Under the pieces are notes generated by a model that made no database searches, had not been told where the DNA came from, and saw only the letters and a list, made by a program, of their open reading frames with translations. A stretch of 64,000 nucleotides of DNA, taken from the NCBI RefSeq assembly GCF_021532615.1, contig NZ_JAKGAQ010000003.1, positions 372,001 to 436,000 on the forward strand, in the 5' to 3' direction. The stretch's first letter is position 1, and each line of letters opens with the position of its first letter. Positions 8,836-17,974 of the stretch are shown piece after piece. This stretch comes from Octadecabacter dasysiphoniae. GTDB lineage: Bacteria; Pseudomonadota; Alphaproteobacteria; Rhodobacterales; Rhodobacteraceae. The translations under genes and the position numbers were made by a program.

Positions 8836-9645
8836 ATGGCCCAGACCAATCCAAAATTAACAACTGTTGATCCCGTTTGGCAGCGCATTTGCGATGAGGC
8901 AGAGGCCGCAATCCGTGAAGAACCACTTATCGGTGGCTTTGTGCACAGCTCCGTCTTGCACCACACATCGCTTGAAAACGCGTTGGCCTACCGGATTTCA
9001 ATGAAGCTGGCCACGTCAGAGATGTCGGACCAAATGCTGCGCGAGATCGCAGATCGCGCCTACAGCGCTGATCCATCGCTGGCCGATGCAGCCCGCGCGG
9101 ACATCGTGGCGATTTTTGACCGCGATCCAGCCTGCCTACGTTTCTTGCAACCCTTGTTGTTTTTCAAAGGATTCCAAGCCATTCAGGCGTTCCGTTTGGG
9201 CAATTTCTTGTGGAAAGAGGGCCGCCGTGATCTCGCCTACTATGTGCAAATGCGCGTGTCCGAAATTTTCGGTGTCGACGTCCACCCCGGTGCGACCATC
9301 GGTAAAGGTCTGATGATTGATCACGCCCATTCGATTGTGATCGGTGAAACGGCAGTTGTCGGTGACAACGTGTCGATGCTGCATTCCGTGACACTGGGCG
9401 GAACGGGTAAGGAAGAAGAAGACCGTCACCCCAAGATTGGCGACGGTGTGCTGATCGGGGCCGGTGCGAAGGTGCTGGGCAACATCAAGGTCGGGCATTG
9501 TTCGCGCATTGCTGCGGGGTCTGTTGTTCTTGAGGACATCGAACCGATGAAGACGGTGGCAGGGGTTCCGGCCAAGGTCGTCGGTGAAGCAGGCTGTTCG
9601 CAACCGTCGCGCACCATGGACCAGTTGTTGCGCACCCACGGGTAG
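8836..9645 (+). CDS. cysE: Serine O-acetyltransferase
   Basis: Acetylates L-serine with acetyl-CoA, the committed step of cysteine synthesis in the cytoplasm. The 269-residue protein has an N-terminal helical domain and a C-terminal left-handed beta helix of hexapeptide repeats from about 150 to 245. The motif DVHPGATIGKGLMIDHAHSI holds the catalytic region, and GGTGKEEEDRHPKI is the usual loop. GAGG lies before the ATG. cysE is the common right-hand neighbour of RcGTA clusters in Rhodobacterales, which supports the reading of the upstream scar. Confidence 0.96.
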   Translation: MAQTNPKLTTVDPVWQRICDEAEAAIREEPLIGGFVHSSVLHHTSLENALAYRISMKLATSEMSDQMLREIADRAYSADPSLADAARADIVAIFDRDPACLRFLQPLLFFKGFQAIQAFRLGNFLWKEGRRDLAYYVQMRVSEIFGVDVHPGATIGKGLMIDHAHSIVIGETAVVGDNVSMLHSVTLGGTGKEEEDRHPKIGDGVLIGAGAKVLGNIKVGHCSRIAAGSVVLEDIEPMKTVAGVPAKVVGEAGCSQPSRTMDQLLRTHG

Positions 9646-9697
9646 GATCGAATTTACTGCGTAAATCCGATCGTCTGGGGGACTAGTCCCCCCAGAC
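9646..9697. repeat. Two adjacent palindromes after cysE
   Basis: Directly after the cysE stop, GATCGAATTTAC (9646-9657) is inverted at 9661-9672 with one mismatch and a 3-nt loop. The next base starts a second palindrome, GTCTGGGGGACT (9673-9684), inverted at 9685-9697 with one extra base. Back-to-back hairpins like these suggest a mobile or repeated intergenic element, or an RNA 3'-end structure. A separate terminator lies downstream at 9733. Confidence 0.6.
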
Positions 9698-9732
9698 CCC
9701 CTAGAGTTTATTGGCCAGGTGAAATTGGAACG

Positions 9733-9770
9733 AAAAAGGGGCCGCGCGGTGTGATCCGGCGGCCCTTTTT
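9733..9770. terminator. Bidirectional terminator between cysE and pdhC
   Basis: AAAAAGGG at 9733-9740 pairs with CCCTTTTT at 9763-9770, and GCCGCGCGG with CCGGCGGC forms the inner stem. With A and T tracts on both sides it can serve the two convergent units. Confidence 0.85.
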
Positions 9771-9793
9771 AGTTTCGTTAGTGACGTTTCTGG

Positions 9794-11086
9794 TTAGGCA
9801 AGCATTCCCATCGGGTTTTCGAGGTTTGCTTTGATTGCGTTGAGCAGGTCCGCGCCCATTGCACCATCGATCACGCGGTGATCAACAGACAAGGTGACAG
9901 ACATCACTGTTGCCACGGCCAATTCACCGTCCGCACCGACAGTCGGCTTTTTCGCGCCCGCGCCGACGGCAAGGATGCCGGAGTGGGGTGGATTGATGAT
10001 CGCGTCGAAATTGTCGATCCCGAACATGCCGAGGTTGGAGATCGCGAAACTGCCACCTTGATATTCCTGCGGCGCAAGTTTGCGGTCACGGGCGCGGCTG
10101 GCCAGGTCCTTCATCTGCGTTGACAATGCAGAAAGCGATTTCATATCAGCGTCTTGCAGCACGGGTGTGAACAATCCACCCTCGATGGCCACAGCGACGG
10201 CCACATCGGATGCCTTCATCTTGAGCACACGATCACCAGCCCAGACGGCGTTGGCGTCAGGCACTTCTTGCAATGCCAATGCGCAGGCCTTGATGATGAA
10301 ATCGTTGACCGAGAGCTTAACGCCACGCGGTTCCAACGTTTTGTTCAACTGGCTGCGGAATTTCAACAAAGCATCCAACTGGATATCGCGGCGTAGGTAG
10401 AAGTGCGGCACGGTTTGTTTGGCTTCTGTCAGGCGGGCGGCGATGATTTTGCGCATCCCGTCAAGCTTGACCTCTTCGAACGTGCGACCTTCATACATGG
10501 CCGTGACCTGTGCGGTGCTTGGGCCAGTGGCCAATGCCGCGGCAGGTGTATCTGACGTGGCCGTGGCCGGGGCGGCTGCGGCGGCAGGTTGGGCCGTAGC
10601 ATTTTCCACGTCAGCCTTGATGATGCGACCATGCGGGCCTGAGCCTGTGATGGAAGCCAGATCGAGGCCTTTGTCTCTTGCGATGCGGCGCGCCAATGGC
10701 GTCGCAAATAAGCGCGACCCGTCCTTTGAAGGTGCTGCTGTAGGGGCAGGGGCCGCCGCAGCTGTGGCGGCGGGTGTGCCTGCTTCCGCCTTGGCGGCAG
10801 GTTCTGGCGATGCAGGGGCCGCAGCTGGTGCGGACATGTCTTCGCCTTCTTCACCGATCACGGCGATGGCGGTGTTTACTTTCACACCTTCCGTGCCCTC
10901 AGCCACCAGAATTTTGCCGATGACGCCTTCGTCCACGGCCTCAAATTCCATCGTTGCCTTGTCGGTTTCAATTTCAGCCAACAGGTCGCCCGATTGAACG
11001 GTGTCGCCCTCCTTGACGAGCCATTTTGCCAGCGTGCCTTCCTCCATCGTGGGGGACAGCGCGGGCATTAAGATTTCGATAGCCAT
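9794..11086 (-). CDS. pdhC: Pyruvate dehydrogenase E2, dihydrolipoamide acetyltransferase
   Basis: Core of the pyruvate dehydrogenase complex; moves the acetyl group from lipoamide to CoA. The 430-residue protein has an N-terminal lipoyl domain with the lipoylated Lys43 in [10 protein letters not shown], an Ala/Pro-rich linker (about 85-120), the E3-binding domain (about 125-160, ATPLARRIA) and the catalytic domain with DHRVIDGA, His403. It follows pdhB by 12 nt, and its TAAGGAG ribosome site uses the pdhB stop codon. The lipoyl domain is nearly identical to that of PdhB, also at DNA level. Confidence 0.97.
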   Translation of the reverse strand: MAIEILMPALSPTMEEGTLAKWLVKEGDTVQSGDLLAEIETDKATMEFEAVDEGVIGKILVAEGTEGVKVNTAIAVIGEEGEDMSAPAAAPASPEPAAKAEAGTPAATAAAAPAPTAAPSKDGSRLFATPLARRIARDKGLDLASITGSGPHGRIIKADVENATAQPAAAAAPATATSDTPAAALATGPSTAQVTAMYEGRTFEEVKLDGMRKIIAARLTEAKQTVPHFYLRRDIQLDALLKFRSQLNKTLEPRGVKLSVNDFIIKACALALQEVPDANAVWAGDRVLKMKASDVAVAVAIEGGLFTPVLQDADMKSLSALSTQMKDLASRARDRKLAPQEYQGGSFAISNLGMFGIDNFDAIINPPHSGILAVGAGAKKPTVGADGELAVATVMSVTLSVDHRVIDGAMGADLLNAIKANLENPMGMLA

Positions 11087-11098
11087 TGTCTGTTCTCC

Positions 11099-12466
11099 TT
11101 AACGGTAGGTGACTTTTTTCACGGCGGCGATCACTTCGTCGGTGGTGATCAGTGCGTGTTTTTCAAGGTTCGCGGCATAGGGCATCGGCACGTCTTTGCC
11201 TGCGCAATTGATCACCGGCGCGTCGAGGTAATCAAACGCTTCTTGCATGATCGTGGCACCAAGGTGATTGCCGATTGATCCGACAGGCCAGCCTTCTTCG
11301 ACGGTCACGCAACGATTTGTTTTCTTTACGCTTTCTAGGATCGTGGCATAGTCGATCGGGCGCAATGTGCGCAGGTTGATGACCTCGGCTGAAATGCCGT
11401 CCTCGGCCAACTTTTCAGCGGCTTGCATGGCGTATGTCATGCCGATGCCGAAAGAGACGATGGTCACATCGCTGCCTTCAACCTCGATCTTGGCCTTGCC
11501 GAACGGAATGGTGAAATCGTCCATGACAGGCACGTCGAACGAACGGCCATACATGATTTCGTTTTCCAGGAAGATGATCGGGTTGTTGTCGCGGATGGCG
11601 GTTTTCAACAGACCTTTGGCGTCAGCCGCGGAATAGGGCATCACAACCTTAAGGCCGGGCACCATCGCGTACCACGCCGCGTAATCCTGAGAGTGCTGGG
11701 CACCGACGCGGGCGGCGGCACCGTTGGCACCACGAAATACCATGGGCGCGCCCATCTGACCGCCAGACATATACAATGTCTTCGCCGCCGAGTTGATGAT
11801 CTGGTCAATCGCCTGCATAGCGAAGTTGAACGTCATGAATTCCACAATAGGGCGCAGGCCACCAAAGGCAGCACCGACGGCGATACCCGTAAAGCCGTGT
11901 TCGGTAATCGGCGTGTCAATCACACGCTTTTCGCCGAATTTCTCCAGCATCCCTTGGGAAATCTTATAGGCACCTTGATATTCGCCAACTTCCTCACCCA
12001 TCAGGAACACGTTTTCATCGCGTTCCATCTCTTCGATCATGGCTTCGTTCAGCGCTTCACGCACCGTCATCGATTTCATCTCTGTGCCAGCGGGCCAGTC
12101 AGGGGAGGTATCGGATGGGGTGAATTCAACAGCGGATGCTGTAACGGCAGGGGCTGCGGGTGCCTCTGCGGTTGGGGATGCCTCTGCGGTCGCGACGGGT
12201 GCAGGGGCGGCGGACATGTCTTCGCCTTCTTCACCGATGATGGCGATGGCGGTGTTCACTTTGACGCCTTCGGTGCCTTCTTCGATCAGAATTTTACCGA
12301 TGATGCCTTCGTCGACGGCTTCAAATTCCATCGTGGCTTTGTCAGTTTCAATCTCTGCGATGATGTCGCCGGATTTAACGGTGTCACCTTCTTTAACGAG
12401 CCATTTTGCAAGCGTGCCTTCTTCCATCGTCGGGGAAAGCGCGGGCATAAGAAGTTCAGTAGCCAT
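11099..12466 (-). CDS. pdhB: Pyruvate dehydrogenase E1 beta subunit with lipoyl domain
   Basis: Beta half of the thiamine-dependent E1 component. The 455-residue protein starts with a lipoyl domain (residues 1-78, Lys43 in [10 protein letters not shown]), then a linker and a standard E1-beta body with the [14 protein letters not shown] region and a transketolase C-terminal domain. The lipoylated E1-beta is an alphaproteobacterial trait. The ATG at 12466 is chosen because AGGAGA precedes it and it overlaps the pdhA stop by one base (TAATG), which suggests translational coupling. Confidence 0.96.
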   Translation of the reverse strand: MATELLMPALSPTMEEGTLAKWLVKEGDTVKSGDIIAEIETDKATMEFEAVDEGIIGKILIEEGTEGVKVNTAIAIIGEEGEDMSAAPAPVATAEASPTAEAPAAPAVTASAVEFTPSDTSPDWPAGTEMKSMTVREALNEAMIEEMERDENVFLMGEEVGEYQGAYKISQGMLEKFGEKRVIDTPITEHGFTGIAVGAAFGGLRPIVEFMTFNFAMQAIDQIINSAAKTLYMSGGQMGAPMVFRGANGAAARVGAQHSQDYAAWYAMVPGLKVVMPYSAADAKGLLKTAIRDNNPIIFLENEIMYGRSFDVPVMDDFTIPFGKAKIEVEGSDVTIVSFGIGMTYAMQAAEKLAEDGISAEVINLRTLRPIDYATILESVKKTNRCVTVEEGWPVGSIGNHLGATIMQEAFDYLDAPVINCAGKDVPMPYAANLEKHALITTDEVIAAVKKVTYR

Positions 12467-13479
12467 TATGCTGTCTCCTGCGGAAGTGTTTCTGCGTAAA
12501 TGTCTGTCCAAAGCTCGTCCAGATTGGGTTCCGGGCTTTCTTTGGCGAATTCGGCGGACTCGTTAACGGTCGCTTTGATGTCTTTGTCGATGGCCTTCAG
12601 ATCGTCTTCTGTGGCGTGCTTCCCGGTGAGCAGCATGGCGCGGACCTGTTCAATCGGATCACGTTCCTCACGCATTTTCTGCACTTCTTCGCGGGTGCGA
12701 TATTTCGCAGGGTCCGACATTGAATGCCCACGGTAGCGATATGTTTTGACCTCCAAAACATATGGTCCGTTGCCCGCACGGCAGTGTGCGACGGCCTTTT
12801 CAGATGCTTCTTTGACGGCCAGCACGTTCATCCCGTCAACGATTTCACCGGGGATGCCGAAGGCTTCGCCGCGGGTGTAAAGATCGGGGGTTGAGGTGGA
12901 TCGCGCTTGGGATGTGCCCATGGCGTATTGGTTGTTCTCGATCACGAAGATCACGGGCAGATCCCAAAGGGCGGCCATGTTGAATGTCTCGTAGATCTGG
13001 CCCTGGTTTGCAGCACCGTCGCCGAAGTAGGCGAACGTCACATTGTCATTGCCTTTGTATTTGTCACTAAACGCGAGGCCCGCACCAAGGGGGACCTGTG
13101 CCGCGACGATGCCGTGACCGCCATAAAAATGCTTTTCCGCGGAAAACATGTGCATTGAGCCGCCTTTGCCGCCCGAATAACCGCCCTCGCGGCCCGTCAA
13201 TTCTGCCATCACGCCCTTTGGGTCCATCCCGCAGGCCAGCATGTGGCCGTGGTCGCGGTATGATGTGATGCGCTTGTCGCCTTCTTTTGTCGCGGCTTCT
13301 AGGCCGACAACAACGGCCTCTTGGCCGATATAAAGGTGACAGAAACCGCCGATGAGGCCCATGCCGTATAACTGGCCGGCTTTCTCTTCGAATCGACGAA
13401 TAAGAAGCATTTCACGGTAATACCCGAGCAATTCTTCTGCAGAAACGTTTGGTTTCTTTGACGTTTTCTTGGCGGCCAT
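12466..13479 (-). CDS. pdhA: Pyruvate dehydrogenase E1 alpha subunit
   Basis: Alpha half of E1, decarboxylating pyruvate with thiamine diphosphate. The 337-residue protein has the cofactor motif GDG (153-155) ending in NN (182-183), and the SMSDPAKYR phosphorylation-loop region. GGAGG lies before the ATG. It is the first gene of pdhA-pdhB-pdhC on the minus strand. A perfect palindrome sits 27-46 nt upstream (13506-13525) and is the likely control site of the operon. Confidence 0.97.
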   Translation of the reverse strand: MAAKKTSKKPNVSAEELLGYYREMLLIRRFEEKAGQLYGMGLIGGFCHLYIGQEAVVVGLEAATKEGDKRITSYRDHGHMLACGMDPKGVMAELTGREGGYSGGKGGSMHMFSAEKHFYGGHGIVAAQVPLGAGLAFSDKYKGNDNVTFAYFGDGAANQGQIYETFNMAALWDLPVIFVIENNQYAMGTSQARSTSTPDLYTRGEAFGIPGEIVDGMNVLAVKEASEKAVAHCRAGNGPYVLEVKTYRYRGHSMSDPAKYRTREEVQKMREERDPIEQVRAMLLTGKHATEDDLKAIDKDIKATVNESAEFAKESPEPNLDELWTDIYAETLPQETA

Positions 13480-13505
13480 GAGTCCTCCCTAGGGGCTTCG
13501 AAAAT

Positions 13506-13525
13506 ATAGTTTAGTGTTAAACTAT
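13506..13525. promoter_or_regulatory. Palindromic operator in pdhA leader
   Basis: ATAGTTTA, four spacer bases, TAAACTAT: a perfect 8+8 inverted repeat placed 27-46 nt before pdhA and about 110 nt before the divergent acetyltransferase gene. It has the form of a site for a dimeric repressor such as a MarR-type protein. The regulator is not identifiable here. Confidence 0.5.
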
Positions 13526-13632
13526 CTCCTACAACACTACACAGTAAAAATCGACACGCAATGTGACGTGAGGTCAGTTGGTGTATGAATTCCTGCCTTG
13601 CACTGGGCGCATAGGGGCGCAAGACTGCGACG

Positions 13633-14124
13633 ATGAAATGGAATATCAGACAGGAAAAGGCGGGGGATGAGGCCGCGATTGCCGAAGTCACCCGCGCGGC
13701 GTTCGCAGGCAAAGCCTATGCAGACGGCGATGAGGATGAATTGCCCGCCAAACTGCGAGACACAGGTGCGTTGGTGCTGTCGCTTGTCGCGGTTCAAGGG
13801 ACGAAGGTGATCGGCCATGTGGCACTGTCGCCCGCGCGCATCGGTGGAACCAAATGCCTTGGTCTTGGGCCTGTGTCCGTAAAGCCGGACGTGCAGGGGA
13901 AGGGGATCGGATCGGCGTTGGTCAATCACGCGGTTGCGGTCGCAGGGGCCTATGGCCGTGGTGGCGTAGTGCTAATGGGCGATCCGGCGTTCTATGGACG
14001 TTTGGGCTTCGTTTCGGAAGGTGGCACCACGTACAATGGCAAGCCGTCCAAACACCTCCAGATCCTTGGTTTTGAAGACACGCCGTCAGGCGACGCTACA
14101 TTCCATTCGGCGTTCAGCGAATAA
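13633..14124 (+). CDS. GNAT-family N-acetyltransferase
   Basis: A 163-residue acetyl-CoA-dependent acyltransferase. The acetyl-CoA-binding motif is seen as SVKPDVQGKGIGSALVNHA near residues 75-95, with the later MGDPAFYGRLGF segment typical of YhbS-like members. The substrate cannot be told from sequence. The ribosome site is weak (AGGGG at long spacing), so the start is somewhat open. The 3' end overlaps the convergent ftsB-like gene by 11 nt. Confidence 0.88.
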   Translation: MKWNIRQEKAGDEAAIAEVTRAAFAGKAYADGDEDELPAKLRDTGALVLSLVAVQGTKVIGHVALSPARIGGTKCLGLGPVSVKPDVQGKGIGSALVNHAVAVAGAYGRGGVVLMGDPAFYGRLGFVSEGGTTYNGKPSKHLQILGFEDTPSGDATFHSAFSE

Positions 14125-14413
14125 CGATCTCGTCTGCGCGCACCATGCCAAGGACATCGCGGGCCTGTTCATCCAGTAAATCCAGATCAAGATAGGTGTC
14201 GGACAAACGGCGGGTGAGGTTTTCCATCCGGTCCACCTCGGCCTGAAGCACGGCCAGTTCCTGCGTCAACGCGCGGCTTTCTGCATCAATTTCGGCGCGT
14301 TTGAACACACCGTAATCGCCTTGCACGGCAGCAAACGTAAAATAGAGGCCAAGCATCAAGGTGCCTGCAAAATATAGAAGGACGCCCATAGGCGCGCGTT
14401 TGCTTCGGATCAT
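14114..14413 (-). CDS. FtsB/DivIC-type septum formation protein
   Basis: A 99-residue bitopic protein: a short cytoplasmic start (SKRAP), one transmembrane helix (about 10-28), then a periplasmic coiled coil with heptads (LTQELAVLQAEVDRMENL). This is the layout of FtsB, which bridges FtsL and FtsQ in the divisome. The closing EQARDVLGMVRADEIVI segment matches the family. In Rhodobacteraceae this gene is often close to pdhA, as here. It is convergent with, and overlaps, the acetyltransferase gene. Confidence 0.85.
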   Translation of the reverse strand: MIRSKRAPMGVLLYFAGTLMLGLYFTFAAVQGDYGVFKRAEIDAESRALTQELAVLQAEVDRMENLTRRLSDTYLDLDLLDEQARDVLGMVRADEIVIR

Positions 14414-14526
14414 GTCTGTGCCTCATCGCGCGATTTCTTGTGAACCGCTGATCCTTAGAATCGCACATCTGATTCGTCTTGGGAATCCCCTTTATTTAGG
14501 GGGCACCACATTCGCGAACACGAGGT

Positions 14527-15423
14527 TTATGCGATGGACGCTGCGTGGATTGCATCGATGGTCCGCCCAAGGGTCGCGTTGAACTCGGTGTCGGACTGAT
14601 GGGCGAATAACCCTTCGGTCAGCGCGCGGCTGAAACTTGCCACGATGCCTGCGTTCTTGGACAGGCGTTCGTTGGCCTCGTCGCGGTCATATCCACCCGA
14701 CAGGGCGACAACTTTCAGACACTTTGGATGATCCACGAGGGTTTGGTACTGGCCTGCGACCTCGGGCAGGGACAGTTTCAACATCACCTGTGTGCCATCT
14801 GGCAGTGCATCAAGGTGGCGCAGCAGGGCGTCGCGCAGCATGTCTTCGGCCTGCGCTTTGTCCGCGATGGTGATGTTGATCTCGGGCTCCAGGATCGGCA
14901 TCAGGCCGTGGGCTGTGACCTGCGCGCCAAGTTCAAATTGCTGTGCGACGACGGCATCAATGCCTGTCTGATTTGCGGCATGAATGACCGAACGTTCCTT
15001 TGTCCCGAAAATGCCATGCGCCACGGCCCGTTCAAGAAGGTTATCAAGCGCCGGGATAGATTTCAGCAATTGAACGCCGTTCGCTTCATCCTCAAGGCCC
15101 TTATCGATCTTCAAAAATGGCACGACGCCATTGTCATCCCACAGCGCGGCTGCCGAAGGTTTACCACCGATCTGGCGTTCCATCGTCATTTCAAACAGGA
15201 TTGCGCCGATAACCTTTTCACCGCTGAATGTAGGCGCGTTGACGATGCGCGCACGCATGTCATGGATTAGGTCGAACATTTGATCATCGTTAGCATAGGC
15301 ATCTTCGGACACGCCGTAGGCCTTGAGTGCTTTGGGTGTTGATCCCCCCGATTGATCCAGCGCTGCGATAAAACCTTGGCCGTTGCGGATTTGTTCGGCC
15401 ATCGCTGTCTTGGCATTGCTCAT
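14527..15423 (-). CDS. Class I fructose-bisphosphate aldolase
   Basis: Cleaves or forms fructose 1,6-bisphosphate by a Schiff-base mechanism. The 298-residue protein has the class I signatures GFIAALDQSGGSTPKAL near residue 16, MPILEPEI near 175, and VMLKLSLP near 210, where the reactive lysine region lies. AAAGGAC precedes the ATG. It lies between pgk and the ftsB-like gene on the same strand, and a pair of operator-like sites is found 67-90 nt before its start. Confidence 0.93.
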   Translation of the reverse strand: MSNAKTAMAEQIRNGQGFIAALDQSGGSTPKALKAYGVSEDAYANDDQMFDLIHDMRARIVNAPTFSGEKVIGAILFEMTMERQIGGKPSAAALWDDNGVVPFLKIDKGLEDEANGVQLLKSIPALDNLLERAVAHGIFGTKERSVIHAANQTGIDAVVAQQFELGAQVTAHGLMPILEPEINITIADKAQAEDMLRDALLRHLDALPDGTQVMLKLSLPEVAGQYQTLVDHPKCLKVVALSGGYDRDEANERLSKNAGIVASFSRALTEGLFAHQSDTEFNATLGRTIDAIHAASIA

Positions 15424-15489
15424 CTGGGGCGTCCTTTCGATGCGAAGTTATCCGCGTCTTACGGGACGCCCGGCGGGGCGACAATTCTG

Positions 15490-15513
15490 GTTACGCTAAC
15501 GGGTGGCGCTAAC
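15490..15513. promoter_or_regulatory. LacI-type operator-like repeats before aldolase gene
   Basis: GTTACGCTAAC (15490-15500) and GGTGGCGCTAAC (15502-15513) lie in the 107-nt gap upstream of the aldolase gene. The second matches 10 of 12 bases of the perfect palindrome GTTAGCGCTAAC found upstream of edd (49291). A shared LacI-family regulator of sugar catabolism is a reasonable inference. Confidence 0.4.
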
Positions 15514-15530
15514 AGTTTTTTTGATGTGGC

Positions 15531-16709
15531 TTATCCACCGAGTGCGGCGACACCGGGCAGGGTTTTGCCCTCCATCCATTCCAGAAATGCGCCGCCCGCG
15601 GATGAGATGTAGGTGAAATCGTCATCGTGGCCCGATTGATTGATCGCGGCAACGGTATCACCACCACCGCCAACAGAAATCAATGTGCCCGCATTGGTCT
15701 GCGCGGCGATCTCACCCAGAAGGGCGAAGGTGCCGGCATTGAACGGTTCAAGTTCGAACACCCCGAGAGGACCGTTCATGATCAAGGTCTTGGCAGGTTC
15801 AATCGCTGCTTTGATCTTTGCGATCGTTTCAGGGCCGACGTCGAATATCATTGCATCGTCAGGGCAGGCGTCGACGGGCAGGGTTTCGTTGGCTGCATTG
15901 GCCTTGAATTCGCGCGCAACGACAATATCGACCGGCAGGATCAATTCACACTTGGCCGCGTCTGCCTTGGCCATGATGTCACGGGCTGTGTCCGCCAGAT
16001 CGTGTTCACACAGCGATTTGCCAACGTTGATGCCTTGCGCCGCGAGGAATGTGTTGGCCATACCGCCACCGATTACAATCGCATCGACCTTTTCGATCAG
16101 GTTGCCCAGCAAATCCAGTTTCGTTGAAACCTTTGCGCCGCCAACCACGGCCATAACAGGCCGCTGCGGCGCACCCAGCGCCTTTTCCAGCGCGCCGAGT
16201 TCTTCTGCCATCAGACGGCCTGCACAGTTTGGCAGCAACTCGGCCACGCCCGTGGTGGACGCATGGGCGCGGTGGGCCGCAGAAAAGGCATCATTGCAAA
16301 ACACATCGCCAAGGGACGCGAGGAAACCCGCCATTTTGGGATCGTTGGCTTCTTCCATTGCGGAAAACCGTGTGTTTTCGATCAGGATCACGGCATCGGC
16401 GGGGGCGGCATCAATCGTGGCGCGGTCTGGCCGTTCGATAAACGTCACCGGACGTCCCAGCACCTTTTCGAGGGTCGGAACGGTTACCTTCAAAGACATT
16501 TCTGGCACATATTCCCCCTTGGGGCGGCCAAAGTGGGCCAGCATCACAGGTTTGCCGCCCGCCGCGACAATATCCAGGATCGTCGGTTTGATGCGTTCAA
16601 TCCGTGTGGCATCTGTCACGACGCCAACTTCAACGGGGACGTTGATATCAACCCGTGTCAGCACCACTTTGCCCGCCAAATCCATATCGTCGAGTGTGTT
16701 CCAGCCCAT
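15531..16709 (-). CDS. pgk: Phosphoglycerate kinase
   Basis: Glycolytic and gluconeogenic kinase interconverting 1,3-bisphosphoglycerate and 3-phosphoglycerate with ADP/ATP. The 392-residue product has the N-terminal RVDINVPV motif, AHFGRPKG, the hinge/ATP domain [12 protein letters not shown], and the C-terminal GGGDT motif ([10 protein letters not shown]). The ATG at 16709 has AGGAGA six bases before it, so the longer upstream frame is not used. It is transcribed toward the aldolase gene 107 nt downstream. Confidence 0.97.
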   Translation of the reverse strand: MGWNTLDDMDLAGKVVLTRVDINVPVEVGVVTDATRIERIKPTILDIVAAGGKPVMLAHFGRPKGEYVPEMSLKVTVPTLEKVLGRPVTFIERPDRATIDAAPADAVILIENTRFSAMEEANDPKMAGFLASLGDVFCNDAFSAAHRAHASTTGVAELLPNCAGRLMAEELGALEKALGAPQRPVMAVVGGAKVSTKLDLLGNLIEKVDAIVIGGGMANTFLAAQGINVGKSLCEHDLADTARDIMAKADAAKCELILPVDIVVAREFKANAANETLPVDACPDDAMIFDVGPETIAKIKAAIEPAKTLIMNGPLGVFELEPFNAGTFALLGEIAAQTNAGTLISVGGGGDTVAAINQSGHDDDFTYISSAGGAFLEWMEGKTLPGVAALGG

Positions 16710-16830
16710 GATCTTCTCCTGTTTGTTGGTCCGTTCATGGGCAATCCCGCCCATCCGGTCAACCGCGTCTTGGAATTCCCGCGTGCGCAGATTAGGTAAA
16801 CCGCAACGTATTCAATCAAGGAGCCGACAG

Positions 16831-17337
16831 ATGGCTGATATCAAAGACCCAGAAAACACGATCCTGATGGAACTCAAGGACGGGACCGTCACCATTGAAC
16901 TGCTGCCAGACGTTGCCCCAAAGCACGTTGAGCGCATGAAAGAGCTCGTGCGGGCGGGTGCCTATGACAACGTGGCGTTCCACCGCGTGATCGACGGGTT
17001 CATGGCCCAGACGGGTGATGTGGCCAACGGCAACATGGAAAAAGATTTCAATATTGGCCGCGCTGGTACAGGCGGGTCTGACATGCCTGATCTGCCGTCC
17101 GAATTTTCAAAAATCCCGCACGCGCGTGGGTCCATCGGCGCTGCACGTTCCGCCAACCCGAATTCGGCCAACAGCCAGTTCTTCATCAACTTCAACGACA
17201 ATGATTTCCTGAATGGCCAATATACCGTTTACGGCATGGTTTCTTCTGGCATGGAACACGTTGATGCGATTACCCGTGGTGAACCGCCGATGAACCCGGA
17301 TCGTATGATTTCCATGAAAGTGGCCGCAGATGCGTAA
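16831..17337 (+). CDS. Cyclophilin-type peptidyl-prolyl isomerase, cytoplasmic
   Basis: A 168-residue cis-trans prolyl isomerase with the cyclophilin core: FHRVIDGFMAQTGD (Arg/Phe/Met/Gln active-site residues) and NSANSQFFI. No signal peptide is seen, so it should act in the cytoplasm. AAGGAG precedes the ATG at 16831. Its stop overlaps the start of a second cyclophilin by 8 nt, so the two are a coupled tandem pair, one inside and one exported. Confidence 0.95.
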   Translation: MADIKDPENTILMELKDGTVTIELLPDVAPKHVERMKELVRAGAYDNVAFHRVIDGFMAQTGDVANGNMEKDFNIGRAGTGGSDMPDLPSEFSKIPHARGSIGAARSANPNSANSQFFINFNDNDFLNGQYTVYGMVSSGMEHVDAITRGEPPMNPDRMISMKVAADA

Positions 17338-17887
17338 GCTGGCGATTGCTGCGATTTTGGCGGCGGGCACAGCCTCTGCCGGTGGGATCGAGATTGACGT
17401 CGAAGGTCAGGCCAATGGCACGATCACCATCGATCTATTCGAAGATATCGCGCCGCTGCACGCAGCCCAGATCAGCGCGCTTGCCGCGGACGGGTCTTAT
17501 GATGGTGTTGTCTTTCACCGCGTGATTGATGGCTTTATGGCGCAAACAGGTGACGTTGAATTTGGCGACACGTCTGATGGTCAGTTCGATATGCGTCGCG
17601 CTGGTACGGGCGGGTCCTCTTTGGGTGATATTCCGCTCGAGGCAAGCAGCGAAATCTCTTTTACGCGTGGCATGGTCGGCATGGCGCGGTCCCAGAACCC
17701 GAATTCGGCCAATAGCCAGTTTTTCATCATGTTCCAGGATGGCCCGTTTCTGGATGGCCAATACACCATTGTTGGCGAAGTGACCGACGGCATGGATGTG
17801 GTTGATGCGATCAAACTTGGCGAAGGCGCAAACGGTGCCGTCATTGGCGATGCTGATGTCATGAGTGCAGTGCGCGTAACTGAATAA
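17330..17887 (+). CDS. Cyclophilin-type peptidyl-prolyl isomerase, periplasmic
   Basis: A 185-residue paralogue of the preceding cyclophilin with an N-terminal signal peptide (RKLAIAAILAAGTASA, cleavage near residue 17). The same FHRVIDGFMAQTGD and NSANSQFF motifs are kept. It should fold exported proteins in the periplasm. The start overlaps the upstream gene by 8 nt. The pair probably arose by duplication. Confidence 0.94.
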   Translation: MRKLAIAAILAAGTASAGGIEIDVEGQANGTITIDLFEDIAPLHAAQISALAADGSYDGVVFHRVIDGFMAQTGDVEFGDTSDGQFDMRRAGTGGSSLGDIPLEASSEISFTRGMVGMARSQNPNSANSQFFIMFQDGPFLDGQYTIVGEVTDGMDVVDAIKLGEGANGAVIGDADVMSAVRVTE

Positions 17888-17974
17888 GGTTCGTCCTGAT
17901 CACAACTTAGTAGGGGGGCTATGCAGCGATGCGTGGCCCCCTTAGCGTTTGGGTATCTTTGCAGGAGCCTTGAT

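Noticed and set aside
14486..14504. CCCCT/AGGGG stem between the ftsB-like and aldolase genes
   Set aside because: Only five pairs and no clear T run on the aldolase strand; too weak to call.
15640..16830. Upstream extension of the first cyclophilin gene over pgk
   Set aside because: The frame is open but antisense to pgk, Ser/Arg-rich and without features; the ATG at 16831 has AAGGAG and gives the family length.
17913..17941. G-rich/C-rich hairpin after the second cyclophilin
   Set aside because: The stem is plausible but no T tract follows, and the next gene's leader starts there, so it is not called as a terminator.
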